This document shows, piece after piece, positions 20,931 to 32,382 of a stretch of 64,000 nt of DNA. Each line of letters begins with the position of its first letter. Within the stretch, counting starts at the first letter, position 1. The translations under genes and the position numbers were made by a program. Source of the stretch: Gautieria morchelliformis (lineage: Eukaryota; Basidiomycota; Agaricomycetes; Gomphales; Gomphaceae); NCBI GenBank assembly GCA_015179125.1, contig WHVA01000196.1:124001-188000 (forward strand), in the 5' to 3' direction. Under the pieces are notes generated by a model. That model did not search any database, was not told where the DNA came from, and saw nothing but the letters and a program-made list of their open reading frames with translations.

Positions 20931-23900
20931 AGCTGAACTGGCACATGCATGGAGAGGCATCTCCGTATTGGCAGACCGCAGCACTGGCATTTTCCTGGGT
21001 GACGAGGATGGTCGCACTGGGCCCGGAGCCTCGCCGTGTACTCGCGTACCAGCGCTCTGAAATCATCCGGCTGTGGAGCCGATGCATCTTCGTGACTGTC
21101 TCTACTCGCGACATACCAGTCTTAACCTGGCGGCCCTTGTAGTTTCCCATGCGACAGTTGCCCACTCGCCTCACATTCCCGCCCTCTCGGCTGCCATACC
21201 CATGCGTCCGCCCCTCTGCCCCACGTGGCCCGTGTCCCGTGTTCATGTCTGTCGCTTTCGCGTTCGATGACCATGGCTCATACCGTGTCGTAACGCGCTC
21301 CGGTGGCCCCGTCGACTTGGAATGAGTTGTTCGGTGAGGGTCGCTAGCATCGTTGTCTGGAAGGAACACTGGAGTCCACTGGAGTCCCATACAGCGCTCT
21401 TGCGACTAGACGACGCTTACGGATTTTCTGTACTAAGAGTTGCTTGCACTTCTTGTCCGTCGGGGTGGCAGATCGTTCTGAGCGCGGTGCACCAAGGCCC
21501 CATCCGTCACCGGGAACGTAGGAACTTATACTGCAAACGTACGATTTCCAAGAATGAGCCTGAAGGCCTTGGGTTACGCGCAGCCTACTCGTGCTTCTGC
21601 GGGCAACTGCATGCTCAGACAGGGACAGACCAATGACGCGGTTGTACCTGTAAGCTCCTACCGCGGCAGGCTGGTACCGCAGCCTCTCCGCTCCCTCACC
21701 TCCGCCCTCCGGGGCCAAGGGCAGAAAATGTGGGCGTTGTCTCTGGGCGTTTCTGTTTACCGTGGTGCACTAGTTAACGCTGCAAGTTTACTTACAGTAC
21801 ACAGCAAGCACTGTCGATTCAGCAGAAACTTGAGAATAAATAAGATGTCAGCAAAAAGCGTACCACTGACTGGGAGAACGGCAGGAGCAAAAACTCCAAT
21901 CTTAAATGTGTTGACCCTTGTCGTTTTCGTAGGGTAGCTTTGTAGATCCAGAATTTACAGTAATTTAGCCGCAGAGCCGCACAGTAAACGCACCACGACC
22001 TTGATGTCTAACAGACTTAACTATTCTAGACCAACTTTCTTCCACAGTCTGAAGAGCAAAGTGTGTCTACGGCCCGGATGCTTGGTTAGGGAACCGCAGG
22101 AGAGAAGCAGGGGGTAGCGGAGATGGACACACGGCCGCAGAGTCGTGCACTAGATACCACATAACGTTGTCGTCCATGGACTTGACAATGCCGAAACCAA
22201 GCCTGCTTCCATGGCTGGAAAGGCTGCATTGGAAAGGCGGTAAGCTCACATGAAGAGCAGGGTCAGAGGCGGTGGATAGCGGAGAACGAGACACAGCCTC
22301 ACACTGCCGTGCAGACCCACTCCTTCACACCATCATGAGAATAGGGTTGAATGGCGGCAGGGGTAGGGGAGAACGACAACCAGCCGCAGACAGTAGGGCA
22401 CACAACCTCCCTTCCACCATAATTAAAGACGAGTGGAAGGGTGCGTGTGACGTGACAGGCACAGCAGGACGCCTCCACCCTTCCACACCTCCCGAGCGAC
22501 TTTCCGCGCCAGCAGCACCCGCACGGTGCACACCACCTCTCTCGCCACGCGAAACGGCCCGTCCCGCCCAGAGGACGACCGCGCACTCGACCTCGTCGCC
22601 CCGATGCCAAACCAGGGTGATGTGCGTGTGCGTGATTCCTCAAGCTTCTGCTGACTCTGCCCCATGGCCCGCACACTCGACGACTCAACTACGCCTACTC
22701 ATGCCCCGCTCCGTACGGCCCACGTCTTGTCGTGGGGGTAGTTCCGTTTCTGAAGGGAGTGTCGATATGAATTGGACGGTGGTGCGGATAGGCATGGTCG
22801 ACGCACATACGGATTTGACAGCTTGCCCTTAGACGATGTCTCGTGCACCTTACTCGATGTTTCGCATCCCCAGGTGCCAAAACCTGCGTACGTCCTTGGC
22901 CTTATCCTCTGCGGCGAATTCGAGACCGCGCGCGTGGATATTTATTGCGTTGTTGGCCGCGTTTCGTCGTGTTGTTGTTTTTCGTGTTTGTTTTTGGTAC
23001 TGGATAGTTTCCAATTGGACGTGGCGTTGTGTTCCACCTCTCGCGCGATTTCCTGCCGCGCGTGTAGAGGGCTGTCCCCGGTGACCGTGTTATAGTATCT
23101 GCGCCGAGCCTCGTTGGGACCCACCCGTCGGCTTAGAAGCGGACGGAGGATACGGCGCCGGAAGGTGCGGGGTCAGTGCGGAACCGCCAGACGGACAGGA
23201 GACGAGTGTGATGGATCAAATCGATGCTTAATCCGCCACGGATGATCGGGCGATGACTTTTGGAGCTACCATTAGGAGGGAGGCACTATGTTTTGTGAGG
23301 CTGCCACCATGTTTTGTGAGGCTGCCACCAGGCGGATTTGTCGTAGTCTTTGCAGGGTTGGGGCAGGCTGTGCTGGGTATGGGGTTTGGAAGTGGTTGGA
23401 TTTGACTTTCGCTGACGGGGCTGGGGAGACGCCTGTGAAGACATCGGGCTTGCGGGGTCATAGAGGGACACGCTGGCAGGGAACGGAGGGTGAGCCACTT
23501 GCGGGCGGATTGGTACTAGACGGTTCGGAAGAGAATGGCCATGGACCCTCTCGGGGCTTGATACGATTTGGAGAAGGACAATACGGTTGCTGTCGATGAA
23601 GGGGGACGTGGGGGCATTGGAGGGTCTGGGAGTGGAGATGGACCGGAGGGACCAGTGCCGCCTGTGGAGGTCTAGTAGCCGACTGCTTGTGGTACCCGGG
23701 CGCTGGATGTTAACCACGTGTGACCTTATCTATAAGTGCGGGATAGACAACTTACTTGCGGTGATGTTGTGGGCGCGACAACGGATCCACGAAAATTTTG
23801 CCCAGGTGGTGCACAGAGCTCGCTCACTGCAAGACACGACGAGGTTGCCTCTGAGACACGGACCAGTTGTACTTACGAAGACGGCCGAGTACTTACGGAG

Positions 23901-24159
23901 TCACACCGACGGGCGCTTCACATTGGCGCCGGGAACACGTGGGAGCTCGCTCCTTCGATGTTAGTGCCATGTCTTCGATGACAGGTCCGCAGTACGCAGT
24001 GCCGTGGGACGCCTCTCGTCGTCTTTTTCCATCTACCACCCACCTCGAACACTGCGCACGACGGACAACGTTGAGGGCACTGTGACAGCACCGCAAGTCC
24101 ACCATCGTTTCTCTAGTGAGCCAACTGTTCACTCCACCCCGAAGTATTCCTGCATGAAT
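20931..24159. other. Unassigned, moderately GC-rich DNA
   Basis: About 3.2 kb with many overlapping frames on both strands and no recognisable protein motif. Frames of 100-190 codons (22272-22832 plus; 22299-22688 minus; 23286-23717 minus) are low in complexity, rich in proline, serine and arginine, and mutually overlapping. The only clear local structure is a 21-bp tandem duplication at 23288-23329. Part of it may be the NLR promoter region, but I see no decisive signal. Confidence 0.4.
23288..23329 (+). repeat. Perfect 21-bp direct repeat, two units
   Basis: ATGTTTTGTGAGGCTGCCAC plus C occurs twice back to back (23288-23308 and 23309-23329) without mismatch, so it is a recent duplication. 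Being a multiple of three, it keeps any frame open across it. Confidence 0.9.
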
Positions 24160-26884
24160 CAAAGTTGCTGGAAAGGCTCTTTCGTTTGCGCTGCCTACTG
24201 CCTACTGACTCTTGGCCATCGACAACAGGCCTGAAATGCGAGCACCTTCCCACTGTCGAACTGCTCTGCATATGTCCTAGTAACTACTACGTAAAACTCT
24301 TTGTCGATAAGGATGTGAAGAAGACTGCGTTACCTGCGAGCGGAAGTACTGCGTCGTGGGATGAGTCATTCTATTTGTGCGTTTAATCCCAGTGTTATCT
24401 TCACGTAGATCTTAAATCCATGCCCAGCAACGACTTGAATGGGGGTTCCGTATTAGGAATCGACGTCTACGGGCACCGTATCTTTACACGTGATTACTAC
24501 ATAGGCAGTGCATGGGAAAGCATTGAGTCGCTGCTTGCAGAAGGAGCAACTGCAGGTCAGTCCTTTTCGCTCCTCGACGGAATGCACGTGTAATCATCGA
24601 ACACAGCAGCCGTTGTTCGCACACTGCGTAAATACGACGACGCAGGGAACATGTGCGAGGTTCGGACTGTCCTAGAGTTCACCCTCACGTCTTTCGCGAC
24701 GTCCGACGAGGCGCGGGAGGCCCAGTTGAACGAAGCCGCCAGCGGAACGAGAGTGGTTGATAATATGAACCCGCCGCCGTCTCTAATCCCTTGTGTACGG
24801 AATATAGTCAACCGGGTTACTTCGACCACCAATACTATCGATCCAATAGTGGCAGCTTGGGATCTCCTCCTGAACAATATCAGGCTGTTTACCAAGATCG
24901 TGGATAAGGCCTCCGAGGTATAGTTCAAACACCGGGGGTCTCCCAGGTCGTCTCATTGACATGGTGTGCTTTAATTCTAGGTCCATCCTTATGCGAAAAT
25001 GGCATGGTCCATCCTGTCTCTTGCTCACACGGTACATTTATGACATACATTAACCGGATAGACATAGCTGACATCTGACTCTATTAGACAATCATTGATC
25101 AGATGGACCGGGAGGATAGGATCCATGGTCTGGCGAAATTTATCGGAGACACCTATGCATTCGTCCATCTGGCAGAGCCGTTGAGGAAAATTGAATCGCA
25201 GAAGCCAATTATCTTAGCCTTGGAGCAGCAGACGTTGGAGTGCAACTACTTTATCCGCGCCTACGCAAAAAACAAGCGATCCTGTATGTTGAGCCCACGG
25301 TCAGGTGGCCATAGCTGACGATCTTTGTTCAGGGAAAGGAACCGCGAAAAATGTAGTGTCGGATATCGACAGCATGATCAAACAGTACGAGGAATCTTTC
25401 GACAAACTCAAATCGGAGCTACAACAACATGCCGTGATTCACACTGAAATCACTGTACTACGTGTTCTGGATGTCGTCAATGACATCTGTGAGTTTCTGG
25501 TTTGAGGCATTTCCCAGGCTAATACGCATTGTAACCAGTTGGGAAAATTCTGCTGGATGACATGCCCTACGCAGACGGTGCTAAGTTCAATCCTGAAAAG
25601 GGATGTCTTCGGGATACTCGGGAGACAGTTCTTGCGGAGATCTGGGAGTGGGCGAACCAGGAGAGCGAGGACACCATGCATATTTTTCTTGAACGATGTT
25701 GCGGGGGCCGGCAAGTCTGCCATCGCCCATGAGGTCGCTAAAAGATTTGACCGGCTGAAACGTCTCGGGTCGTCGTACTTTTTTGAACGTGGTGATCAGA
25801 CACACCGCTCCCCCAGCAATGTCTTTAGCACGATTGCTTATGATCTGGCTGAGCGGGATCCAGCACGAAGGGCATCGTTGCTGAAAGTGGTCGGGGAACA
25901 GAAAGCACTTCGCACCACATGCGTACCTCGTGAGCAGTTCCAAAAATTCATTCTGGACCCCTCCAAGGACCTAACGTCCATTGGACCGAGCGTGATCGTT
26001 ATTGATGCACTGGATGAGAGCGGAGACCAGGAATCTCGCCAGGCTCTCTTGTCTGTCCTGCGCAATGAAGCAGCACAGCTGCCGTCTAATTTCCATCTTC
26101 TTATCACTGCCCGCGCCGAAGAAGACATCCTGGATGCCCTTCTTGGGCAGGAGCATGTCCTTTCCAGGCCCTTAAAGGATATTGACCCTAACCCTGTCGA
26201 TGCCGTCACCCGCTTTGTGAAAGACCAATTAGGTAACATTACGGACCTCGAGCGCAAATGGCCCAACAAGGGCTGGTGTCGGTTATTAGTCGAGAAGTCT
26301 GAAGGTCACTTTCAATGGGCGTCCACGGCTTGTCTGTTTGTTAAAGGAGGTGGTACGCGTGGTCACGTTCCTGTTAAGCAGCTAGAGAAAATTTTAGTCA
26401 AGGATCTCCATGGGATGGATAATCTTTATGGCGGTATACTCAAGCAGCTATTCGAGGATGGCGATGACTTGACGGACGATGTCAAATGTCGCTTTCGTTT
26501 GGTGATGGGCTGCCTGCTGACTGCCAGAGAACCGCTCTCTTTGTCTGCCCTGCAGAAGCTGTGCCATGGGGTCGAGTCGGGTACCGAGGTTCAAGCTGTT
26601 GTTGGGCCCATGGGCGCTCTGTTGAGTCTTCCTATTCGAGAATCTGACCCAATCAGCCTGCTGCACACGTCTTTTCGTGACTTCTTGACAGATCACAATC
26701 GGAGTAAAGCATACTACATCGATTCATCTTCACACCATGACGGCCTTGCACTCTCATGCTTGCGTGTGATGAAGGATGAACTTTGTTTCAACATTTGTCA
26801 GCTTGAAACTTCACATCTGCGCAACGACGATGTTGTGGACTTGGAGACACGGATCAAGAGGTATATCATCAGGAAAAAGGCATG

Positions 26885-27375
26885 GTGATACGCAGTCCTA
26901 CGCAGTCCCACGTAGGCGATGTAGGACTTGTAGCCCTGTAGGACATTGCCCGTTTATGGAGCGTACCGTAGTTCGGGTGTAGTGCTGTAGGCCGGTGTAG
27001 GCCGGTGTAGCTGTCATGTAGGGCTACATAGCGCGCCCACAAGACTACATTAAGCCCTGTACCTCGATGTAACGGCGAGGTAGTTGCGCTGTAGCGCTAT
27101 CCCGCGCGCCGTATTTCTTCAATCTGAGCTATTCTGGGATCAACTTCAATTGTTACATTTTTATGTTTGATTTGAGCTAGTTAGAGAGAATATATCACAT
27201 ATACGCGCGTGTACTATTCGCGACATAGCCCATGGGCAAATAAAGGCAATTGACCCCTCGATCCCCCTCAAATTCAATCCTCGTCGGATGATTCAATGGC
27301 CTGCGCGGCCAGGGAGAACTTCGTCATGTTGAAGTTTGGCTTCGGGTCATCTTGCAAGATCGGCAGGACAACTTT
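26885..27375. other. Insertion in the NLR linker, rich in GTAG words
   Basis: The NLR protein runs DLETRIKRYI up to about 26868 and resumes LSYSCRFWADHV at about 27376; the DNA between does not fit the family and contains stops. From 26890 to 27090, GTAG recurs more than ten times, often as TGTAGG at 8-12 bp spacing, with CCTAC words at the left edge, resembling the subterminal repeats of a DNA transposon. CAGGA stands at both edges (about 26867-26871 and 27371-27375) and could be a target duplication. No terminal inverted repeat was resolved. A retained intron is less likely because phases do not agree. Confidence 0.5.
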
Positions 27376-27823
27376 CGTACTCTTGCCGTTTTTGGGCGGA
27401 CCATGTTTGCGCCACCACCTTTACGCCGGGTACAAGTGCCGAGGTCAAGGAGTTCTTCGAGACTAACCTACTCTACTGGCTGGAGGTTGTGAGTCTGATA
27501 AAGCAGGTATCCGATGCGTCAGCAGCGCTCTCGCCAATAATGGACTGGAGTCAGGTGAGTGCCCGAGTTGTTATGAGCTCCGAAGTGAGTCTGATGAACT
27601 TCAGGATAATGACACTACAGCATTCGCCACGGATACCCACAATTTTGTAGCTGCGTTTGGGAATGCAATCTCTCAGAGTACTCCCCATCTCTATTTGTCA
27701 GCACTCCCGTTTGCACCTGAGAGGTCGAAACTATGCGAGACTTACCTCCCACGATTTCCACGACTACTCCGCGTCGAGACCGGGAAAGTGACGACGTGGC
27801 CACCTATTCAAACCGTTCTAGTA

Positions 27824-28855
27824 GGCCACACCGGGTGGGTCATGTCGGTGGCGTTCTCGCATGACGGCAAGCGCATCGTCTCCGGGTCTCGGGACCACAC
27901 GATCCGTGTGTGGAATGCAAACACCGGGGAGGTCACTTTAGCGCCATTCGAAGGCCACACCGGGTGGGTCATGTCGGTGGCGTTCTCGCATGACGGCAAG
28001 CGCATCGTCTCCGGGTCTGAAGACAAGACGATCCGTGTGTGGAATGCAGAGACCGGGGAGGCTATTTCAGCACCGTTCGAAGGCCACACCGACTGGGTCA
28101 CGTCGGTGGCGTTCTCGCACGATGGCAAGCGCATTGTCTCCGGGTCTCATGACAAGATGATCCGTGTGTGGAATGCAGAGACTGGGGAGGCCATTTCAGC
28201 ACCATTCGAAGGCCACACTGACTGCGTCACGTCGGTGGCGTTCTCGCACGATGGCAAGCGCATTGTCTCCGGGTCTCATGACAAGATGATCCGTGTGTGG
28301 AATGCAGAGACTGGGGAGGCCATTTCAGCACCATTCGAAGGCCACACTGACTGGGTCACGTCGGTGGCGTTCTCGCACGATGGCAAGCGCATTGTCTCCG
28401 GGTCTCATGACAAGACGATCCGTGTGTGGAATGCAGAGACTGGGGAGGGCATTTCAGCACCATTTGAAGGCCACACCGACTGGGTCAGGTCGGTGGCGTT
28501 CTCGCATCACGGCAAGCGCATTGTCTCCGGGTCTCAAGGCAAGATGGTCCGTGTGTGGAATGCAGACACCGGGGAGGCCATTTCAGCACCATTTGAAGGC
28601 CACACCAACTGTGTCACGTTGGTGGTGTTCTCGCACGACGGCAAGCGCATTGTCTCCGGGTCTCATGACAAGACGATCCGTGTGTGGAATGCAGACACTG
28701 GGGAGGCCATTTCAGCACCATTCGAAGGCCACACCGACTACGTCATGTCCGTGGCGTTCTCGCAGGACAGCAAGCGTATCGTCTCTGGGTATTATGACAA
28801 AACAATCTGTGTGTGGAATGCAGACAGGGGGGACTTCATCTCGGCACCATTCCCA
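27824..28855 (+). repeat. Eight tandem WD40 repeats of 129 bp
   Basis: Eight back-to-back 43-residue units, GHT..V.SVAFSHDGKRIVSG then S.DKTIRVWNA.TGE.ISAPFE, fill the exon exactly (8 x 129 = 1032 bp). Units 3 and 4 differ by one residue (DW to DC). Variation concentrates at a few positions: the two residues after GHT (GW, DW, DC, NC, DY), the residue two further on (M, T, R), and the residues after SGS (R, E, H, Q). This is the pattern of WD40 domains kept alike by unequal exchange while ligand-facing positions vary. The last unit is the most diverged (YYDKTICVWNADRGDF). Confidence 0.95.
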
Positions 28856-29139
28856 GGTCAGCCTAGTCAGTAGCTGTTATCTTTATTTGTCAGAACATGA
28901 CTGAATCTGCTAATATCCTTTGCACAGCTATGGGGCCTGGGTTTCAAAATGACTCACACCTTGAAAATGGCTGGTTACAAAACTCACTCTCACAACTTTT
29001 GTTCTGGATACCACCCTGGTCACAAACAGGTCTTTGGTGGCCAGCAAACACCGCTGTCATTGCCAAGGGGTCTACAAAGCTTGATTTCACCCAGTTTGAG
29101 CATGGCAGATTGTGGACGCAATGCAGAGAGGCCATATAA

Positions 29140-29677
29140 ATTTGCTGGGAAACTCATCGACACACAGATATGTTGTATCTCCTACTACCATAGTGGTTGG
29201 ACTTCCAGGTGGTTTTGAGAACATTCCTGCATTTGATTAGCCCCTCACATGCAGTATTATACATATTGTACATGTAGTAACCATCTGATAGCCTACCCAG
29301 GCGGTTTTCCCCAGACCTAGGGGGTTTATTCCATGTGAAGCACCCAATTATAATTAGTGATTAGCTAATCTATCATGTTGATCAACTTCACCGTGTCTGG
29401 CATGGAGTGCTTTGCCAGATATAGTAATGCACAATTGAGGCTGCATCAGGCAGCTGCCAGCTGACCAATGCAGCCCTGGCACATGCCACAAGAAAACATT
29501 CATCTCAAGGCCTAACAAAATTGATCACATTATATCTCCTTGCACATTGTATACTTTTGCTGAGACTGTCAGGACAACCTGTCTGTTTTTTTTTATCTTC
29601 TATCTCCCGCCCTGTTCACCTGCTCTGTCCTCCATCTCTACTTTCCCCATCTTTTAAGTTCCATACTACCCCACTTG
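29140..29677. other. NLR 3' flank, no gene seen
   Basis: AT-rich sequence after the NLR stop, probably its 3' UTR and intergenic DNA. No motif or repeat was supported. Confidence 0.5.
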
Positions 29678-29831
29678 TGTCACTGATCAAACCATAATAT
29701 AGAACTTACATCATGACCAGTAGACGGGTTCGCCCAGCAGCTATATAGTTAGTGTTGAGGTAAGGAGATCCTCGCCTTGTTCTCTTTCGATCCCCTTACC
29801 TCAGGTGCCCTACTGTTGTAGTTACTAGCTT
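29678..29831 (+). mobile_element. LTR-like remnant that received LINE-C (left piece)
   Basis: The DNA on both sides of LINE-C (29678-29831 and 37510-37559) shares a layout with the chromovirus LTR at 43213-43616: a TATA-like CTATATAG, a short leader, and a CTCTTTCGATCCCCTTACCTCAG block that is repeated as CTCTTTGGATCCCTTTACCTCAG in the right piece. The right piece ends GCGTGACA at 37559. Start and end were not confirmed by a target duplication, so the boundaries are tentative. Confidence 0.35.
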
Positions 29832-30494
29832 TTTATTTTTATTTTTATTTTTATTTTATATCCATTGTTATCCATTGAGACACGTGCTCATGTAGGATAT
29901 TACAAGCGTTGTACCTACTGAGTGACCATGAGAAAAGCACTAAACATAAGCCCTAAGGCTAGGAGGTCCCAATACGGACTGACTCCCTTGGAAACTAGTT
30001 GCTATAATATAAACATGGCATAATAGGTGTCGGCATGTCCCGAAACACGTGAGAAGTTGTCCATGATCTGTTTTGGCTGTCTACAAAAGTGACCGTTGAT
30101 AAAAGAATGAGAGAGGAGATGCATATCCTGCGCATGGGCGCGGGTGGGCAGAGGGGGCGGGCGGGCTGGGTGGGCGTAGGCATGGCGTGCGCGGTTGCAG
30201 CGAGCGGGTGTGCAGCGAGTGGGTGCGTGGCAGCGAGGGCGAGTGTGGCAGCGAGGGTGAGCGGGTCGGGCGGGAGTCTGTGAAAGGGCATGGGAGGTCA
30301 GCGTTTTGCTCAATACGTGGGTGTCTACTCATTGTGCGCAGATGGGGCGTGGGTTAAGGATTGTGCGGGGGTTTTGGGGGGGGGAGGAAGCATTTGGTGG
30401 CGTTGACATAGTCGAGCGTGTATTCTACACATTCAGAGTCTGATAGAAGCTTGGAGAGGTTGAGTGCATCCCGTCGTAGTACTTTGACTACAGG

Positions 30495-30824
30495 CTATCG
30501 ATGACGGGCGTGCGCTACACAGGAGAGCAGAAAATGTCGGACTGTTTCTTCGCACTGGTTGCAGGCGGGGCATATTGGGGTGTCGCTGGCCCCTATTTTG
30601 TGCAGATGTCGGTGGAGGTGAGCGTGTCCCGTTCTGAGCTGCATGAGGATGCTGGATTGGCGCCGTGGGAGGATGTTCGCGATTTTGCAGTAACCGTCTG
30701 ATGGGGCGTTTGTGTCGATCTTGTGGAATCTTTGATATCTGGGTGATTGTTCAAACATGCGTATTACTGCGGTTTGGAGCTGCTTTTTGTACGTTGCCTT
30801 GAGAGCTGACTTGCTGCTCGGCAA
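30495..30824 (-). pseudogene. LINE-C ORF2 C-terminal segment
   Basis: The minus-strand frame reads QLRTGHAHLHRHLHKIGASD followed by CPACNQCEETVRHFLLSC, the C-terminal motif seen as CPACTGVEETIHHYLF in LINE-B and CPKCRSADETVHHYLF in LINE-A. It continues weakly toward 30330 and is followed by the 3' UTR. It is separated from the RNase H segment by the LTR-like unit at 30857-32127. Confidence 0.85.
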
Positions 30825-30856
30825 GCGCGAGCGTAGTTTTCTGGGAAGGGATTGGG

Positions 30857-32127
30857 TGTCATGATGTGTTTATTTCCCATACTCAGAAGCTCAGTTTTCC
30901 CATTTTCTCACCCCACCTTCGTGTTTGTTCCGATCACCATTGTCATGTTCGGCAACCAACTCTTGCTGTTCGCGCCAACTACCATAGCCGCGCCATCAAA
31001 TGCACGATCGACGTCTTGGGACTGACTTGGCAGTCATCACTTGGCCTACCACCTCCTCTGCTCGACCCTCTTCCGATGGTGTTCTAATGGTTGGGTTGTC
31101 ATGACCTGTGCATCTCCTGCACCTTGGTATCCCCATTTTCCCTTTCGCTACTCCTCCTCGGTGTTCGCTTGGCTTCACCCTCCACCTCGACCTCTCCTCC
31201 CCTATGTCACTTCTGTTCGCCCTTCCTTGCATTTCGCTGAACGGCTATTCGCCGCTCGCATCATTCGCCAGCAGGCACACCATCAAAAACGATTGATACC
31301 ATTCACCTGGCATGATGGTTCATCAGTAACCCCATCATCTTCTTAAATCCAACCCCATTGGGCGTTCGTCTGGTCAAAGTATGTTCGCAGGGCATCCTTT
31401 CCATAGATCGTGCGGAATCAATCCAGTAGACCAAGAGTCCGTGCAGGGTAGCATGTATGCGGGTCCCAAGACATGGTTTTGTCCATAAGTGCCTTCGCCA
31501 CCTTTACCCTCCGTCGTTTCATGTTCTCCCTCTTCTCACATTCTATTGTATGTTTATTTCATCTATGTTGTATCATGCGCACCCCTATCCAACCCTGACT
31601 TGTGACGGCCTCTTTCCTATTCGCTAATACCTTATGAGCATTCAATATAAGTAGTTTACATTCGCATGTATATTCCCCAGTTCAATTATCATACGTCGTT
31701 CATCTTGTGCAGCTTTGACCTCGCTGTGGTCATCATCTTAAGCCTTCTCTTCGAGATTCCCATCTTCGACTAGCAAAGGACTTAGGCATCACTGGTGAGT
31801 TCTCATACTTCAGCTTCGTTACCTTAGCCTTCGAACCATTTTCTGGGCTGTTGGCAAAGGGCTCTGAAGGAGCACCTTCGCCAGCGAAGGGATTGTCGAG
31901 CCTTAGACAGCCCTTCCGTGAGACCTTGCATGTTACATCGTCAAGAGTCACGGGCTATTTCACTACGACTGTAGATAGGGTGAGCCCCGTTTAGGCAAAC
32001 CCTCTTACTTTGTGAACATCCATTGGTTCACCTATTCGCCGAACGGCATACTTATTCGCACAAGTTATTCGGGCATTCGCTGTGTTCACTAATACACGAT
32101 ATTAACGCCTGAAAACCAATCTTGACA
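30857..32127 (-). mobile_element. 1.27-kb LTR-like unit ('GCGAAT' family), clean copy
   Basis: On the minus strand it begins TGTCAAGATTGGTTTTCAGG at 32127 and ends ATCATGACA at 30857, with the 5-bp duplication TTGGG (30852-30856 and 32128-32132). No coding capacity was seen. It is collinear with 39716-40987 and with the ends of 827-3159. It lies between the RNase H and C-terminal segments of LINE-C and so postdates it. ATTCGC/GCGAAT hexamers are frequent. Confidence 0.88.
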
Positions 32128-32382
32128 TTGGGGTGAGCTACTGTGTCCTCCTGCTGCCTCTTTAGCTAGCTCATCGGCTGTCTCATTCCCTACAATACCT
32201 TTGTGCCCGGGTACCCATCATACCTCAAATGGAACACCTTGATGTCACTCCGTGGCCTGCTGTATTTGATGGAGGAAGTGGTCAAGGAGGTGTTGCCCTG
32301 GGCCGCCCTTGCGGCTGTCGAGCGCTTTTATCGCTGCCTGATTGTCGATGGCGATGGATACTCCATCCAGGAAGTCATATTC

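Larger units (their letters stand above)
24160..29139 (+). pseudogene. NLR (C2 - helical - NACHT - WD40), nearly complete, with one frameshift and one insertion
   Basis: Domains in order: a C2-like domain (24229-24555: SNYYVKLFVDKDVKKT, GIDVYGHRIFTRDYYIG); a helical region in four exons (24610-24917, 24981-25031, 25088-25283, 25333-25488) whose phases agree; NACHT from 25539 with Walker A LNDVAGAGKSAIAHEVA and Walker B SVIVIDALDES; a winged-helix-like region (RFRLVMGCLLTAREPLSLSA, LLHTSFRDFL); a linker (LSYSCRFWADH, 27376); an intron 27555-27604; eight WD40 repeats (27824-28855); an intron 28857-28927; and a conserved-looking tail QLLFWIPPWSQTGLWWPANT ending TAA at 29139. Such STAND NTPases sense non-self or damage and trigger cell death. 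The frame slips by one at the T-run 25683-25687 just before Walker A, and about 490 bp interrupts the linker (26885-27375). The first exon and start are uncertain. Either a recent pseudogene or an assembly with errors. Confidence 0.85.

Noticed and set aside
22272-22832. 186-codon plus-strand frame
   Set aside because: Low-complexity serine/proline/threonine composition, three overlapping frames on the other strand, no intron or start context.
27808-28134. Minus-strand frame and the 28293-28904 plus-strand frame over the WD40 array
   Set aside because: Shadows of the 129-bp repeats; a multiple-of-three repeat keeps every frame open.
30089-30283. Glycine/alanine-rich frame and its proline-rich antisense partners near 30.0-30.3 kb
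   Set aside because: They arise from a simple GCGAGTGGGTGCG-type repeat in the LINE-C 3' UTR.
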